DNA of 64,000 nt, taken from CBFDBF01 sp050304615. GTDB lineage: Bacteria; Pseudomonadota; Gammaproteobacteria; Chromatiales; Chromatiaceae. The position numbers and the translations under genes are program-made. The notes beneath the pieces were generated by a model. The model ran no database searches, had not been told where the DNA came from, and saw only the letters and a list, made by a program, of their open reading frames with translations. Of the stretch, positions 25,449 through 34,459 are shown piece after piece. The DNA is taken from positions 62,001 to 126,000 of the forward strand of contig JBNLDW010000007.1 in the NCBI GenBank assembly GCA_050304615.1, read 5' to 3'. Positions within the stretch are counted from its first letter, which is position 1; each line of letters opens with the position of its first letter.

Positions 25449-25838
25449 TTATTTAAGTAGGTGTTTCAGCTTTGACATGAAACCGCCTTTTTTTTGTTCT
25501 GTGGGCGTGTGTCTTTGCTGTTGTATTGGTTGTGATTTTGTCTTCTCGTCCATGGTCGAAAGAGATTTGAAGTATCGCACCAGTTGATTTTCCATGTGCA
25601 GGCCGAATTGGTCGTGTAACAACTCTTCCAGTAGTGCCAGCTTGTTTCTGTCTAGTGTTAGTGTATGGGCTTCGAAATCAAAAACTCCCGGATGATATAC
25701 GTTAGACTTCAAGATCAAGCGCGTCATTATCGTGCCATGATCAATCGGAGTTTTATTGAGCTCCCTGCGTTTTTTGTTTATAAGCTCAGTCAGGGCCGTT
25801 GGTGTTATAGCCCAGTGTTTCTTGGTTGTGCTTGCCAT
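25449..25838 (-). CDS. Protein of unknown function (129 aa)
   Basis: Basic, soluble protein. The N-terminal 90 residues (WAITPTALTELINKKRRELNKTPIDHGTIMTRLI) look helical, and the C-terminus is a low-complexity Gln/Thr/Lys linker ending in the amphipathic basic helix GGFMSKLKHLLK, which could act as a membrane or partner-binding tail. No family recognised. It is the middle gene of the three-gene leftward group. The start ATG 25838 follows gaggagaactgc, a good Shine-Dalgarno. Confidence 0.6.
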   Translation of the reverse strand: MASTTKKHWAITPTALTELINKKRRELNKTPIDHGTIMTRLILKSNVYHPGVFDFEAHTLTLDRNKLALLEELLHDQFGLHMENQLVRYFKSLSTMDEKTKSQPIQQQRHTPTEQKKGGFMSKLKHLLK

Positions 25839-25877
25839 GCAGTTCTCCTCATTTAATGTTGCCGTGCTTGGCCTTGT

Positions 25878-26198
25878 TTATCTGATGCTCTGCAGTAGTT
25901 CTGCAATATCAGATAAAACTCGCACGATCTGTTTTTTGGTTATACGGTGAAAAAAATTGACCTTTATCTCTGGATATCCAGGTGGTGGTATCACCAGCAA
26001 TCCCCATTCTGTATCTACATAGGCGACGCCGAGCATCTCATGGCGAAGTTTGCCTAGTCCTACCAGTCTGGTGGCCAGTTTTTGGCTGGCCTGGCCTTGT
26101 GGTAGCGTAAAAACATAGGATTGATAATCAATACAGGCGGGTGCTTTTTTGCAGTTATCCGGGATTTTTGTTTGCACGTATTTTTGATATTTAGCCAC
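25878..26198 (-). CDS. Protein of unknown function (106 aa)
   Basis: Small basic protein with two cysteines near the N-terminus (NCKKAPACIDYQSYVF) and a predicted beta-rich middle (GVAYVDTEWGLLVIPPPGYPEIKVNFFHRITKKQIV) followed by a C-terminal helix. No family recognised. It is the first gene of the unknown leftward group and lies about 100 bp from the tRNA-Leu gene. Confidence 0.55.
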   Translation of the reverse strand: MAKYQKYVQTKIPDNCKKAPACIDYQSYVFTLPQGQASQKLATRLVGLGKLRHEMLGVAYVDTEWGLLVIPPPGYPEIKVNFFHRITKKQIVRVLSDIAELLQSIR

Positions 26199-26295
26199 CT
26201 GACACCATCTTCTAAGGCAAGATGAAGCAAGATGGCATTATAGTCAAGCGTCGATAAAGGGATTTGGCCGCGCACTATTTGAGTGCTAGCTGTAT

Positions 26296-26382
26296 TGGTA
26301 CCGGGGGCCGGACTCGAACCGGCACAGTGTCACCACCGGGGGATTTTGAATCCCCTGCGTCTACCAGTTTCGCCACCCCGGC
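26296..26382 (-). tRNA. tRNA-Leu(CAA)
   Basis: An 87-base type II tRNA read on the minus strand: acceptor GCCGGGG at the 5' end pairs with CCCCGGT before ACCA (one G-U at the first pair), the CCA end is encoded, the T-loop is GTTCGAGTC, and a long variable arm is present. The anticodon loop TTCAAAA, flanked by GGGGA and TCCCC, gives anticodon CAA, reading UUG codons. Length and variable arm agree with leucine. Confidence 0.96.
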
Positions 26383-26463
26383 AGTACTAACTACAGCAAG
26401 GTGGTCAGTATATAGATTTCCACTTCCAGGGCAACTGCTATGGTGTGGTAATATTCTGCGGCT

Positions 26464-27498
26464 ATGCGACTCTCCGATTTTCATTACTCCTTGCCACAGG
26501 GGCTGATTGCCCAATTTCCGTTAGCGGAGAGGGGTGCCAGCCGCCTGCTCTGTCTGGATGGCGACAGCGGTCTGTTGGAGGACCGCCAGTTTAAAGATCT
26601 GCCAGATCTGTTGCGACCAGGCGATTTGCTGGTCTGCAATGACACCAGGGTGATGCCGGCCAGGATGTACGGGCGGAAGCAGAGCGGTGGCAGGGTGGAG
26701 ATCCTGCTGGAGCGTCTGCTCGGCCCATGCCGTGCCCTGGTGCAGATTCGGGCCAGTAAAACACCCCGCACCGGAACCAGGATTTTGGTTGGCGAGGGGG
26801 CGGAGCTTGAGGTGGTCGGTCGTCGGGACGATCTATTCGAAATTGACTCTCATGATTGTGACCTGATGGAGCTGATGGAGCAGGAGGGCCATATGCCGCT
26901 GCCTCCATATATCAAGCGGGACGATGAGGGGCTGGATCTGGAGCGTTATCAGACCGTCTATGCCCAGCGCCCAGGGGCGGTTGCGGCACCAACAGCGGGG
27001 CTCCATTTTGATGATTCTATGCTGCAGCGCCTGGAAGAGATGGGTATCTCCAGCGCCAGGGTTACCCTGCACGTGGGAGCCGGCACCTTTCAGCCGGTAC
27101 GCTGCGAGCGTCTGGATGAGCATGTGATGCATAGTGAGTATGTCGAGGTGAGTGAGGAGGTGTGCACCCAGATCGCCACTACCCGTGAGATGGGTGGGCG
27201 TATTGTTGCGGTAGGCACCACCTCGGTGCGTAGCCTGGAGGCGGCATCGGCCAGTGGGCAATTGCAGCCATTTTGTGGTGATACCCGCCTTTTTATCCGT
27301 CCAGGCTATCGTTTTAGCAGTGTGGATGCGATCCTGACAAATTTCCACCTGCCGGAATCGACCCTGTTGATGCTGGTTGCGGCCTTTGGTGGATACGAAA
27401 ATGTAATGGCGGCCTACCAACACGCCGTGGCACAGAAATATCGCTTTTTTAGCTATGGAGATGCCATGTTTATTACCTACAAGCAGGAGCGCAGCTAA
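26464..27498 (+). CDS. queA: S-adenosylmethionine:tRNA ribosyltransferase-isomerase
   Basis: 344-residue QueA, which transfers and isomerises the ribosyl group of SAM onto 7-aminomethyl-7-deazaguanine in tRNA to form epoxyqueuosine. Family landmarks: MRLSDFHYSLPQGLIAQFPL at the start, VCNDTRVMPARM near residue 60, VAAPTAGLHFD near 175, LHVGAGTFQPV near 200 and TNFHLPESTLLMLV near the end. Length matches. Its stop overlaps the tgt start (TAATG at 27496-27500), the common queA-tgt pairing. Confidence 0.97.
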   Translation: MRLSDFHYSLPQGLIAQFPLAERGASRLLCLDGDSGLLEDRQFKDLPDLLRPGDLLVCNDTRVMPARMYGRKQSGGRVEILLERLLGPCRALVQIRASKTPRTGTRILVGEGAELEVVGRRDDLFEIDSHDCDLMELMEQEGHMPLPPYIKRDDEGLDLERYQTVYAQRPGAVAAPTAGLHFDDSMLQRLEEMGISSARVTLHVGAGTFQPVRCERLDEHVMHSEYVEVSEEVCTQIATTREMGGRIVAVGTTSVRSLEAASASGQLQPFCGDTRLFIRPGYRFSSVDAILTNFHLPESTLLMLVAAFGGYENVMAAYQHAVAQKYRFFSYGDAMFITYKQERS

Positions 27499-28598
27499 TG
27501 GAGTTTAATCTCTCCGCTACCGATGGATTGGCCAGGCGTGGCCGTCTTAGTTTTGCGCGTGGAGAGGTGGAGACCCCAGCATTCATGCCGGTCGGTACCT
27601 ACGGCACAGTCAAGGCGATGACCCCGGAAGAGCTACGGGGGCTGGGGGCCGAGATCATTCTGGGGAATACCTTTCACCTTATGCTGCGGCCTGGAACCGA
27701 GGTGATCGAGAAGCACGGCAGCTTGCACGGGTTTATGCACTGGGACGGGCCGATACTGACCGATTCCGGCGGGTTCCAGGTGTTCAGTCTTGGCAAGATG
27801 AGGAAGATAAGCGAGCAGGGGGTAAATTTCCGTTCCCCGGTAGATGGTAGTCCGGTGTTTATGGGGCCGGAGGAGTCTATGGCGGTGCAGCGTAAGCTGG
27901 GCTCCGACATCGTGATGATCTTTGATGAGTGTACCCCCTATCCGGCTACCGAGGATGAAGCGCGGATCTCCATGGAGCTATCACTGCGCTGGGCAGAGCG
28001 GAGCAAGATAGCGCATGGCGACAACCCATCTGCCCTGTTCGGCATTGTGCAGGGTGGTGTCTATGAGCAGCTACGTGATATATCACTTCAGGGGTTGGTG
28101 GATATCGGGTTTGATGGCTATGCCATCGGTGGCCTGTCGGTCGGTGAGCCACCGGAGAAGCGTTGGCAAGTTCTCGATTTTCTCGCTACCCGTATGCCGC
28201 AAGAGCGGCCGCGCTACCTGATGGGGGTGGGAACTCCAGAGGATATTGTAGCGGCGGTAGCACGTGGGATCGATATGTTTGATTGTGTCATGCCTACCCG
28301 CAACGCGCGCAATGGCCACCTGTTTACCCATACGGGGGTGGTACGCATCAAGAACAGCTCTCACCGCATGGATCTGGGGCCGATCGATCCCCAGTGTGAC
28401 TGTTATACCTGTCGCAACTACAGCCGCAGCTATCTGCGCCACCTGCTACGTTGCAATGAGATCCTGGGGGCACGTCTCAACACCATCCATAACCTGTACT
28501 ACTATCAGCAGCTGATGCGGGATATTCGCAGTGCCATTCAGGAGCAGCGGCTGGATGAATTCAGCCGGGAGTTTTACCGTCAAAGGGCCAGTGCTTAA
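27498..28598 (+). CDS. tgt: Queuine tRNA-ribosyltransferase (tRNA-guanine transglycosylase)
   Basis: 366-residue TGT that swaps guanine-34 for preQ1 in tRNAs with GUN anticodons. Seen: substrate-specificity and catalytic stretches TDSGGFQVFSL (Asp of the base-binding site), GGLSVGEP, FDCVMPTRNARNGHLFT (nucleophile Asp), and the zinc site CDCYTCRNYSRSYLRHL with the later His. Translationally coupled to queA. The yajC-secDF genes that often follow are absent; instead a leftward lipoprotein gene and its terminator follow. Confidence 0.97.
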   Translation: MEFNLSATDGLARRGRLSFARGEVETPAFMPVGTYGTVKAMTPEELRGLGAEIILGNTFHLMLRPGTEVIEKHGSLHGFMHWDGPILTDSGGFQVFSLGKMRKISEQGVNFRSPVDGSPVFMGPEESMAVQRKLGSDIVMIFDECTPYPATEDEARISMELSLRWAERSKIAHGDNPSALFGIVQGGVYEQLRDISLQGLVDIGFDGYAIGGLSVGEPPEKRWQVLDFLATRMPQERPRYLMGVGTPEDIVAAVARGIDMFDCVMPTRNARNGHLFTHTGVVRIKNSSHRMDLGPIDPQCDCYTCRNYSRSYLRHLLRCNEILGARLNTIHNLYYYQQLMRDIRSAIQEQRLDEFSREFYRQRASA

Positions 28599-28610
28599 AG
28601 TAGCATAAAT

Positions 28611-28640
28611 AAAAAAGCCCCCACCAGTTGGTGAGGGCTT
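28611..28640 (-). terminator. Intrinsic terminator for the glycine-zipper lipoprotein gene
   Basis: On the minus strand AAGCCCTCACCA pairs with TGGTGGGGGCTT (one mismatch) with a 2-base loop, followed by TTTT-AT-TT. It lies between the convergent tgt and lipoprotein genes and may act weakly in the other direction, where no T-run follows. Confidence 0.8.
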
Positions 28641-28660
28641 GGGAACATCACTGCAGAGGT

Positions 28661-29125
28661 CTAATTTGCTGCTTGCCAGGAGCCGTCTGACTGGCGGCAC
28701 GCGCGGCCATATATTGTCTCGGTACGGCCACCAATAACCGCTTTGGTGGTGTAGTCCCGGCAGGGTCCACTGTTGGTGTTATAGGTCTCGGTCGGGGTCA
28801 CCGTGTACTGGTTGCCTGTATTTGGGTTGGTCCAGGAGTTTGACTGGTTGTCCCGGTAGGTTTCCAGCGATTGGTTGGCCATGTAACGGTCCTGTCGATC
28901 CATACTGTCACCGATAGCACCTCCGATGTAGGCGCCAGCCAGTGTGCCGACAATGATTGCGGCGGTGCGTCCGTGACCTTTTCCTATCTGCGATCCTAGC
29001 GCGCCGCCAAGTACTGCTCCGGTGACCATACCAACATCCCGTTTGGCAGTTGGCCCTTGACACCCAGCCAGGAACAGCAGAGAAAAGAGAGAGGCCGTGA
29101 CTACTGCAATGATTTTTGTGCGCAT
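28661..29125 (-). CDS. Glycine-zipper 2TM lipoprotein (17-kDa surface antigen type)
   Basis: 154-residue lipoprotein: signal peptide with lipobox LAGC (Cys at about residue 22), then a glycine zipper (GMVTGAVLGGALGSQIGKGHGRTAAIIVGTLAGAYIGGAIG) and a C-terminal domain YRDNQSNSW...PCRDYTTKAVIGGRTETIYGRACRQ with two conserved cysteines. This is the SlyB/RT0821 surface-antigen pattern. It sits in the outer membrane and probably stabilises the envelope. A strong terminator follows its stop. The start ATG 29125 is 11 bases after a weak purine tract. Confidence 0.88.
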   Translation of the reverse strand: MRTKIIAVVTASLFSLLFLAGCQGPTAKRDVGMVTGAVLGGALGSQIGKGHGRTAAIIVGTLAGAYIGGAIGDSMDRQDRYMANQSLETYRDNQSNSWTNPNTGNQYTVTPTETYNTNSGPCRDYTTKAVIGGRTETIYGRACRQSDGSWQAAN

Positions 29126-29248
29126 GAGTTATTTAGCTCCATTCAGTGATTGTGTTGTATTCCATCTATAAATAATAGTCCCACAGCTATGACAAGTATA
29201 GGGGTGGTCGGTTCAGTACGCAGTTCACATTTTCGGCGACTGGATTCC

Positions 29249-29677
29249 TCAGCACTGTTCCCATGGGAGGCCATGAAATCGCCAACCACCCAGGGTACTG
29301 CGGTGGTGGTTGTCGTCCCGAGCCCCTTCAAATCCCTCCGCCGTATGAAAGACATTGGTAAAGCCAGCCTCTAGTAGTACCTTGCCGGCCACCATAGAGC
29401 GCTTACCACTACGGCAGATCAGGATCACCGGTGTGCAGCCCTCATCTACGGTGCACATCGCCCCACCGAGGATCAGTTTTCTGATATCGGTGACAAAATT
29501 GGGATTCTCAATCCAGTCTGGTTCATCGATCCAGGGGACGTGGATTGCCCCTACAGGATGCCCCACAAACAGAAACTCTATACTCGAACGGATATCTACC
29601 AGGACGGCTCTGGAGTCATCTGTCATCATCTGTAGCGTCTGTTGCGGGGTCAGCGCTATAGGCTCTTTGCTATTCAT
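29249..29677 (-). CDS. Single-domain rhodanese-like sulfurtransferase
   Basis: 142-residue rhodanese domain with DIRSSIEFLFVGHPVGAIHVPWI and the active-site loop CRSGKRS (about residue 90), where the Cys carries a persulfide. After the domain comes a short tail GGWRFHGLPWEQC. Such rhodaneses, often linked to the dsr/tus sulfur-trafficking network, are common in sulfur oxidisers; there is no operon link here. Good Shine-Dalgarno (aggaggagc) upstream of ATG 29677. Confidence 0.88.
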   Translation of the reverse strand: MNSKEPIALTPQQTLQMMTDDSRAVLVDIRSSIEFLFVGHPVGAIHVPWIDEPDWIENPNFVTDIRKLILGGAMCTVDEGCTPVILICRSGKRSMVAGKVLLEAGFTNVFHTAEGFEGARDDNHHRSTLGGWRFHGLPWEQC

Positions 29678-29736
29678 GTTGGCTCCTCCTGATCTTACTA
29701 TTATTATTTTTCTATCATAGTAGGTAAGCTTGTCTT

Positions 29737-30666
29737 ATGCGATCGAAAATCATCTTGTTGCTGGTGAAGGCCGCCGCCCTGTTGCCACTGCGTGTTGCCC
29801 GCAGGTTTGGGGTGTTGCTGGGGTCGCTCTTCTACTGGATTCCAAATCGTGAACGGCATGTTGCAGCGGTCAATCTGGCACTCTGTTTTCCGGAATTGAC
29901 ACCACAGCAGCGGCAACGGCTGTTACGCAGTTCGCTGATAGAGGGGATGAAGACCCTACTGGAGTTGCCTGCCATATGGCTGGATGAGCCACAGAGCTGG
30001 ATGAGCCGAGTTGATGGCCAGGATGGAGAAGTTTTACTGCGGCAGCTGTTGGCGCAGGGCCGGGGGGTAATAGTGGCGATACCGCACCTGGGCAATTGGG
30101 AGCTGCATGCCCACTATCTGGCCGCGATTGCCCCGTTTACCGCCCTCTATCGCCCGCCTCGACAAACTGTGCTGGACGATGTAATAAAGTCTGGACGGAG
30201 CCGGAGTGGGGCCAAGCTGGTACCGACCAGTGTGCAGGGTGTGAAGTCGCTGTATACGGCGCTCAAGGCGGGTGAGATAGTGGCTATCCTGCCAGATCAG
30301 CAGCCAAAGGGTAGGGACAGGAGCGCGGGGGTATTTGCCCCATTCTTCGGCCACCCAGCATTGACCATGGTGTTGATCAATCGCCTGGCGCGTAAGACTG
30401 GAGCTGCGGTGCTCTTCTCCTTTGGAGAGCGCCTCCCCGGTGCGGGAGGTTTTCGGCTGCACTGGTATCTGGCCCCTGCAGGTATAGATGATGCCGATCC
30501 AGAGGTTGCCACCACCGCCCTTAATCTGGGGGTGGAGCAGTGTGTGCGCCTCTGCCCGGAGCAATATCAATGGAGCTATAAGCGGTTTGAGGCCTCTCCC
30601 GATGGGGGTAGATCTCCCTATTCCAGGAAGCATTCCCTCCCCACTAGTGGGGAGGGAAATCGGTAA
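29737..30666 (+). CDS. LpxL/HtrB-type lipid A acyltransferase
   Basis: 309-residue inner-membrane lysophospholipid acyltransferase. An N-terminal hydrophobic anchor is followed by the catalytic HxxxxE in AIPHLGNWELHAHYL (about residue 117), the RxxR-like LYRPPR, and LPDQQPKGRDR near 190, all typical of LpxL/LpxM. It adds a secondary acyl chain to lipid A. The last ~20 residues (after YKRFEASPDG) are encoded by a dispersed palindrome (30633-30658), so the natural C-terminus has been extended by repeat DNA. Which family member (lauroyl or myristoyl) cannot be told. Confidence 0.88.
   Translation: MRSKIILLLVKAAALLPLRVARRFGVLLGSLFYWIPNRERHVAAVNLALCFPELTPQQRQRLLRSSLIEGMKTLLELPAIWLDEPQSWMSRVDGQDGEVLLRQLLAQGRGVIVAIPHLGNWELHAHYLAAIAPFTALYRPPRQTVLDDVIKSGRSRSGAKLVPTSVQGVKSLYTALKAGEIVAILPDQQPKGRDRSAGVFAPFFGHPALTMVLINRLARKTGAAVLFSFGERLPGAGGFRLHWYLAPAGIDDADPEVATTALNLGVEQCVRLCPEQYQWSYKRFEASPDGGRSPYSRKHSLPTSGEGNR
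30633..30658. repeat. 26-bp perfect palindrome (CCCCACTAGTGGGG family), copy A
   Basis: A self-complementary sequence centred on ACTAGT, with TTCCCTCCCC on the left and its complement on the right, inside the 3' end of the acyltransferase gene. The core recurs at 31329-31344. Confidence 0.75.
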
Positions 30667-30710
30667 CTAGTTTTGCAGCCCCTGCAATTATTTTATTTCT
30701 CCATTTAGGG

Positions 30711-31261
30711 ATCGGTAGTTAGTTTCGTTGCCCTTATCCTTCAAAGCCTTTTTATATCTTCCCAGCAAGGGCTACGAGCCTATTTCTTTTGCTTGCCCAA
30801 AAGAAAATAGGCGAAAGAAAAGGGCAACCGAGTATTCCACCCTGCGGGTGCCCTGCACTTCTCGTCCCGTTCGGGGCTCTTCCGACGGGACATCCTTGTC
30901 CCGCGGAAGAGGGCCGGCATCCTTACAGGCCCAGTCCTCACGTGACTGCGATGCTCGGCGGAATACACGGTTTAGGGGTGGCCGCCCCAAACCCGTTAGA
31001 CGCAGCCGAGCACCGCAACGATTGAAGGAATTGGCCCGAAGGGGCGTCGCATGGACGCGACGCTTCCATCGCGGGCAAGGGAATGCCCGTCGATGGAGCC
31101 CCTGAAATAGTGAGGCGCGGAGGGAACCCGAAGGGCAAGTCGTCGGGCACGTTTTTCTTTCGCCCCTTTCTTTTACGTGCATAAAAGAAAGGGGCTCGCA
31201 GCCTGACGCTAAGGTAAGAAAAAGGCTTTAGTCTAAATAGGCTGCGAAACTGGTTACCGAT
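30711..31261. repeat. Composite dispersed element with ~110-bp terminal inverted repeats
   Basis: The ends are inverted repeats: ATCGGTA..AGTTTCG (30711-30727) matches the complement of 31245-31261; AAAGCC + T-run (30743-30753) matches the complement of 31219-31229; GGCTACGAGCC (30770-30780) matches the complement of 31193-31203 with one change; and the hairpin TTTCTTTT..AAAAGAAA followed by GGCGAAAGAAAA (to 30821) has its partner at 31152-31190. The central ~330 bp is GC-rich. The body resembles a widely scattered gammaproteobacterial intergenic repeat that is often mis-annotated as short proteins (recalled). No transposase is present, so it is MITE-like or an RNA element. Confidence 0.65.
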
Positions 31262-31328
31262 TTTACTCCCCACCCTAACCCTCGGCACCTGCTCCTGCGT
31301 TGCTCTAGCACCTACATCCCTGTAGGAG

Positions 31329-31344
31329 TCCCCACTAGTGGGGA
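31329..31344. repeat. Palindrome TCCCCACTAGTGGGGA, copy B
   Basis: The 16-bp core of the same palindrome as at 30633-30658, located on the other side of the composite element. The sequence between it and the element (31262-31328) reads ccccaccctaaccctcgg, the longer REP-like arm also seen near 13141. From here to the next gene (31345-31539) I see no other feature. Confidence 0.65.
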
Positions 31345-31539
31345 GGGGACACATCCTGGATGACGCAGAGTCATATTGGTTACGAAATTAATTACTAATC
31401 TAGCCTAATAACCACTTAATCCAGCGCTCAAATCGCAGAATAGCAGCGATGCTGCAGCAATTTCCGAGTTAAAGTCCTACCGCTTGCGGCCGCTAATCCA
31501 GTGGAGGAATTAAAATCCATCCGTTGGAGGATGCTGGAT

Positions 31540-33397
31540 ATGCGACTGTTTCAGAGATCTGCTGTTTTGTCGGCGCTACTACTGCTCTGTTTTGCGGGGG
31601 TAACACTATCTGCGCCAAAACAGGTGGATATAGCCGATACCAGGATACTGATCGATGTGTCCGGTAGTATGAAGAAGAATGACCCTAAGAACCTACGGCG
31701 TCCCGCACTGCGCCTACTGGTTGGGCTGTTGCCAATGGACTCTCGTGCCGGGGTCTGGATATTTGGACGCTGGGTCAATATGCAGATTCCACTGGGAAAG
31801 GTGGATCAATCCTGGAAGAAGCGGGCCATGGAGGGGGCGGAAAAGATCCACTCAAGGGGGTTGTTTACCAATATTGAGGGTGCATTGCGGCGCTCTATAG
31901 CAGACTGGGAGGGGGCCGCTACAAAATATCAGCGCCACATCGTCTTGTTGACCGATGGGATGGTGGATGTATCTAAAAAGCCGGCTGAAAGCGCCGCTTC
32001 GCGCCAACGTATCCTGACTGAACTGCTACCTAAGATCAAAGAGTATGGCGCTACCTTGCACGCCGTCGCCCTATCAGAGCGAGCTGACCATGAGTTGTTG
32101 CAGAGTCTGGCTAGCGAAACCAACGGTTGGTATGAGCAGGTGAATGATGCGGCCCAGCTGCAACGGGTATTTCTGCGTATCTTTGAGAAGGTCGGAAAGC
32201 CAGACAGCGTCCCGCTGAAGGATAACCGCTTCCAGATTGATGCCAGCATTGAGGAGGCCACGTTGTTGGTGTTTCGGGACGAAGGGGCAGCAGCAACCCA
32301 GGTGGTTATGCCGAGTGGTAAGAAGTTTACGGCCAAGGAGCTTCCCGAGGGCGTCAATTGGCACCGGGATGAGGGCTACGATCTGCTTACTATCTCTAAA
32401 CCGGAGGCGGGAGAGTGGCTAATCCAGGCCGCTCTGGATCCAGACAATCGGGTAATGGTGGTTACCGATCTCAAGATGCAGGCATCTGAGCTCCCCAATC
32501 GTATCTTGCTGGGAGAGCATCTGCCGCTACAGGTCCATTTTACCGACCAGGGGGAGCGCATAATCAGTGCAGAGTTTTTGGAGGTGGTCAATCTAAAGGC
32601 GGAACATACCGATAGTAACGGGCCTGGGGAAGCTCGGCCAATTTTTGATGACGGTAAAAAGGTCGATCAGGAGGCGGGTGACGGTATATTCACCATGCTG
32701 TTTGGGGATGGGCTCGCTGAGGGGAGGGTAGATCTGGTGTTGGCGGCGGAAGGCAAGACCTTTGTGCGCGAGAAACGCTACTCCCTTGAGGTGCTGCCGG
32801 CGGCCAAGCTGGAGTCTAGTGAGACAGAAAAGGAGGGTGTTGCCGGAGTAGCGGTCAAGATCATGGTGGATCCGCAGCTGGTGGCCACAGACAGCATACA
32901 GATTGAGGCCAGCCTGGTATCCCTTACTGGGGAGTCGGTTAAGGTGCCATTTACAGCCAATGAAGAAGGCGTTTCCTGGGAGACGTGGGTGGATAGTACA
33001 ACCCTGGCTGGGGAGTGGAATCTTGGGGTGGAGCTGAACGCCACCACACCTGCGGGTAAGCAGTTGAGCATGGACCTGGGACCGGTTGCGGTTGCAGGTA
33101 GTGCCGAGCCTTCGCCACTACCACCGGTTGAGTTGGAGCCAGCACCTACACCGGAACCTGCACCTACACCGGAACCAGCACCTGTAGCAGAACCTGTAGC
33201 AGAACCTGTGCCGCCGGTAGTAACGGAAGAGCCGGAAGAGGATGACTCCAGGCTTTGGATGATCCTGTTCGGGGTGGTCAACACCATCCTGATTGTGGGC
33301 GGTGGATTAGGCTTCTGGATGATACGTCGCCGGGCCGCCAAAGATGGAACCGAATTGGCGGCAGATAGTGAGCCGGAGCGGCGGGAGGGGCCGGAAG

Positions 33398-33408
<11 letters not shown>
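31540..33408 (+). CDS. vWA-domain membrane-anchored protein (TIGR03503-like)
   Basis: 622 residues from ATG 31540, chosen because GGAGG lies nine bases upstream and a signal peptide starts there (MRLFQRSAVLSALLLLCFAGVTLSA); the in-frame GTG at 31501 is less likely. A von Willebrand A domain follows with an intact metal site DVSGSMK, the later Thr (GLFTNIEG) and LLTDGMVD. Beta-rich domains and a Pro/Glu-Pro-Ala linker (PAPTPEPAP repeats) lead to one C-terminal transmembrane helix and a short cytoplasmic tail. It is thus a periplasmic sensor/adhesion-type protein anchored at its C-terminus. It overlaps the EQ-repeat gene by 11 bases. Confidence 0.82.
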
Positions 33409-34408
<1,000 letters not shown>

Positions 34409-34459
34409 ACCACTGCATCTCCAACTGATGCGCCAGTATAAATATGGACGCTTGGTTGT

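Noticed and set aside
30728..31354. Several open frames of 60-138 codons in the composite repeat
   Set aside because: They lie within inverted-repeat DNA, overlap on both strands and have no ribosome binding site; similar frames are a known mis-annotation of this kind of element.
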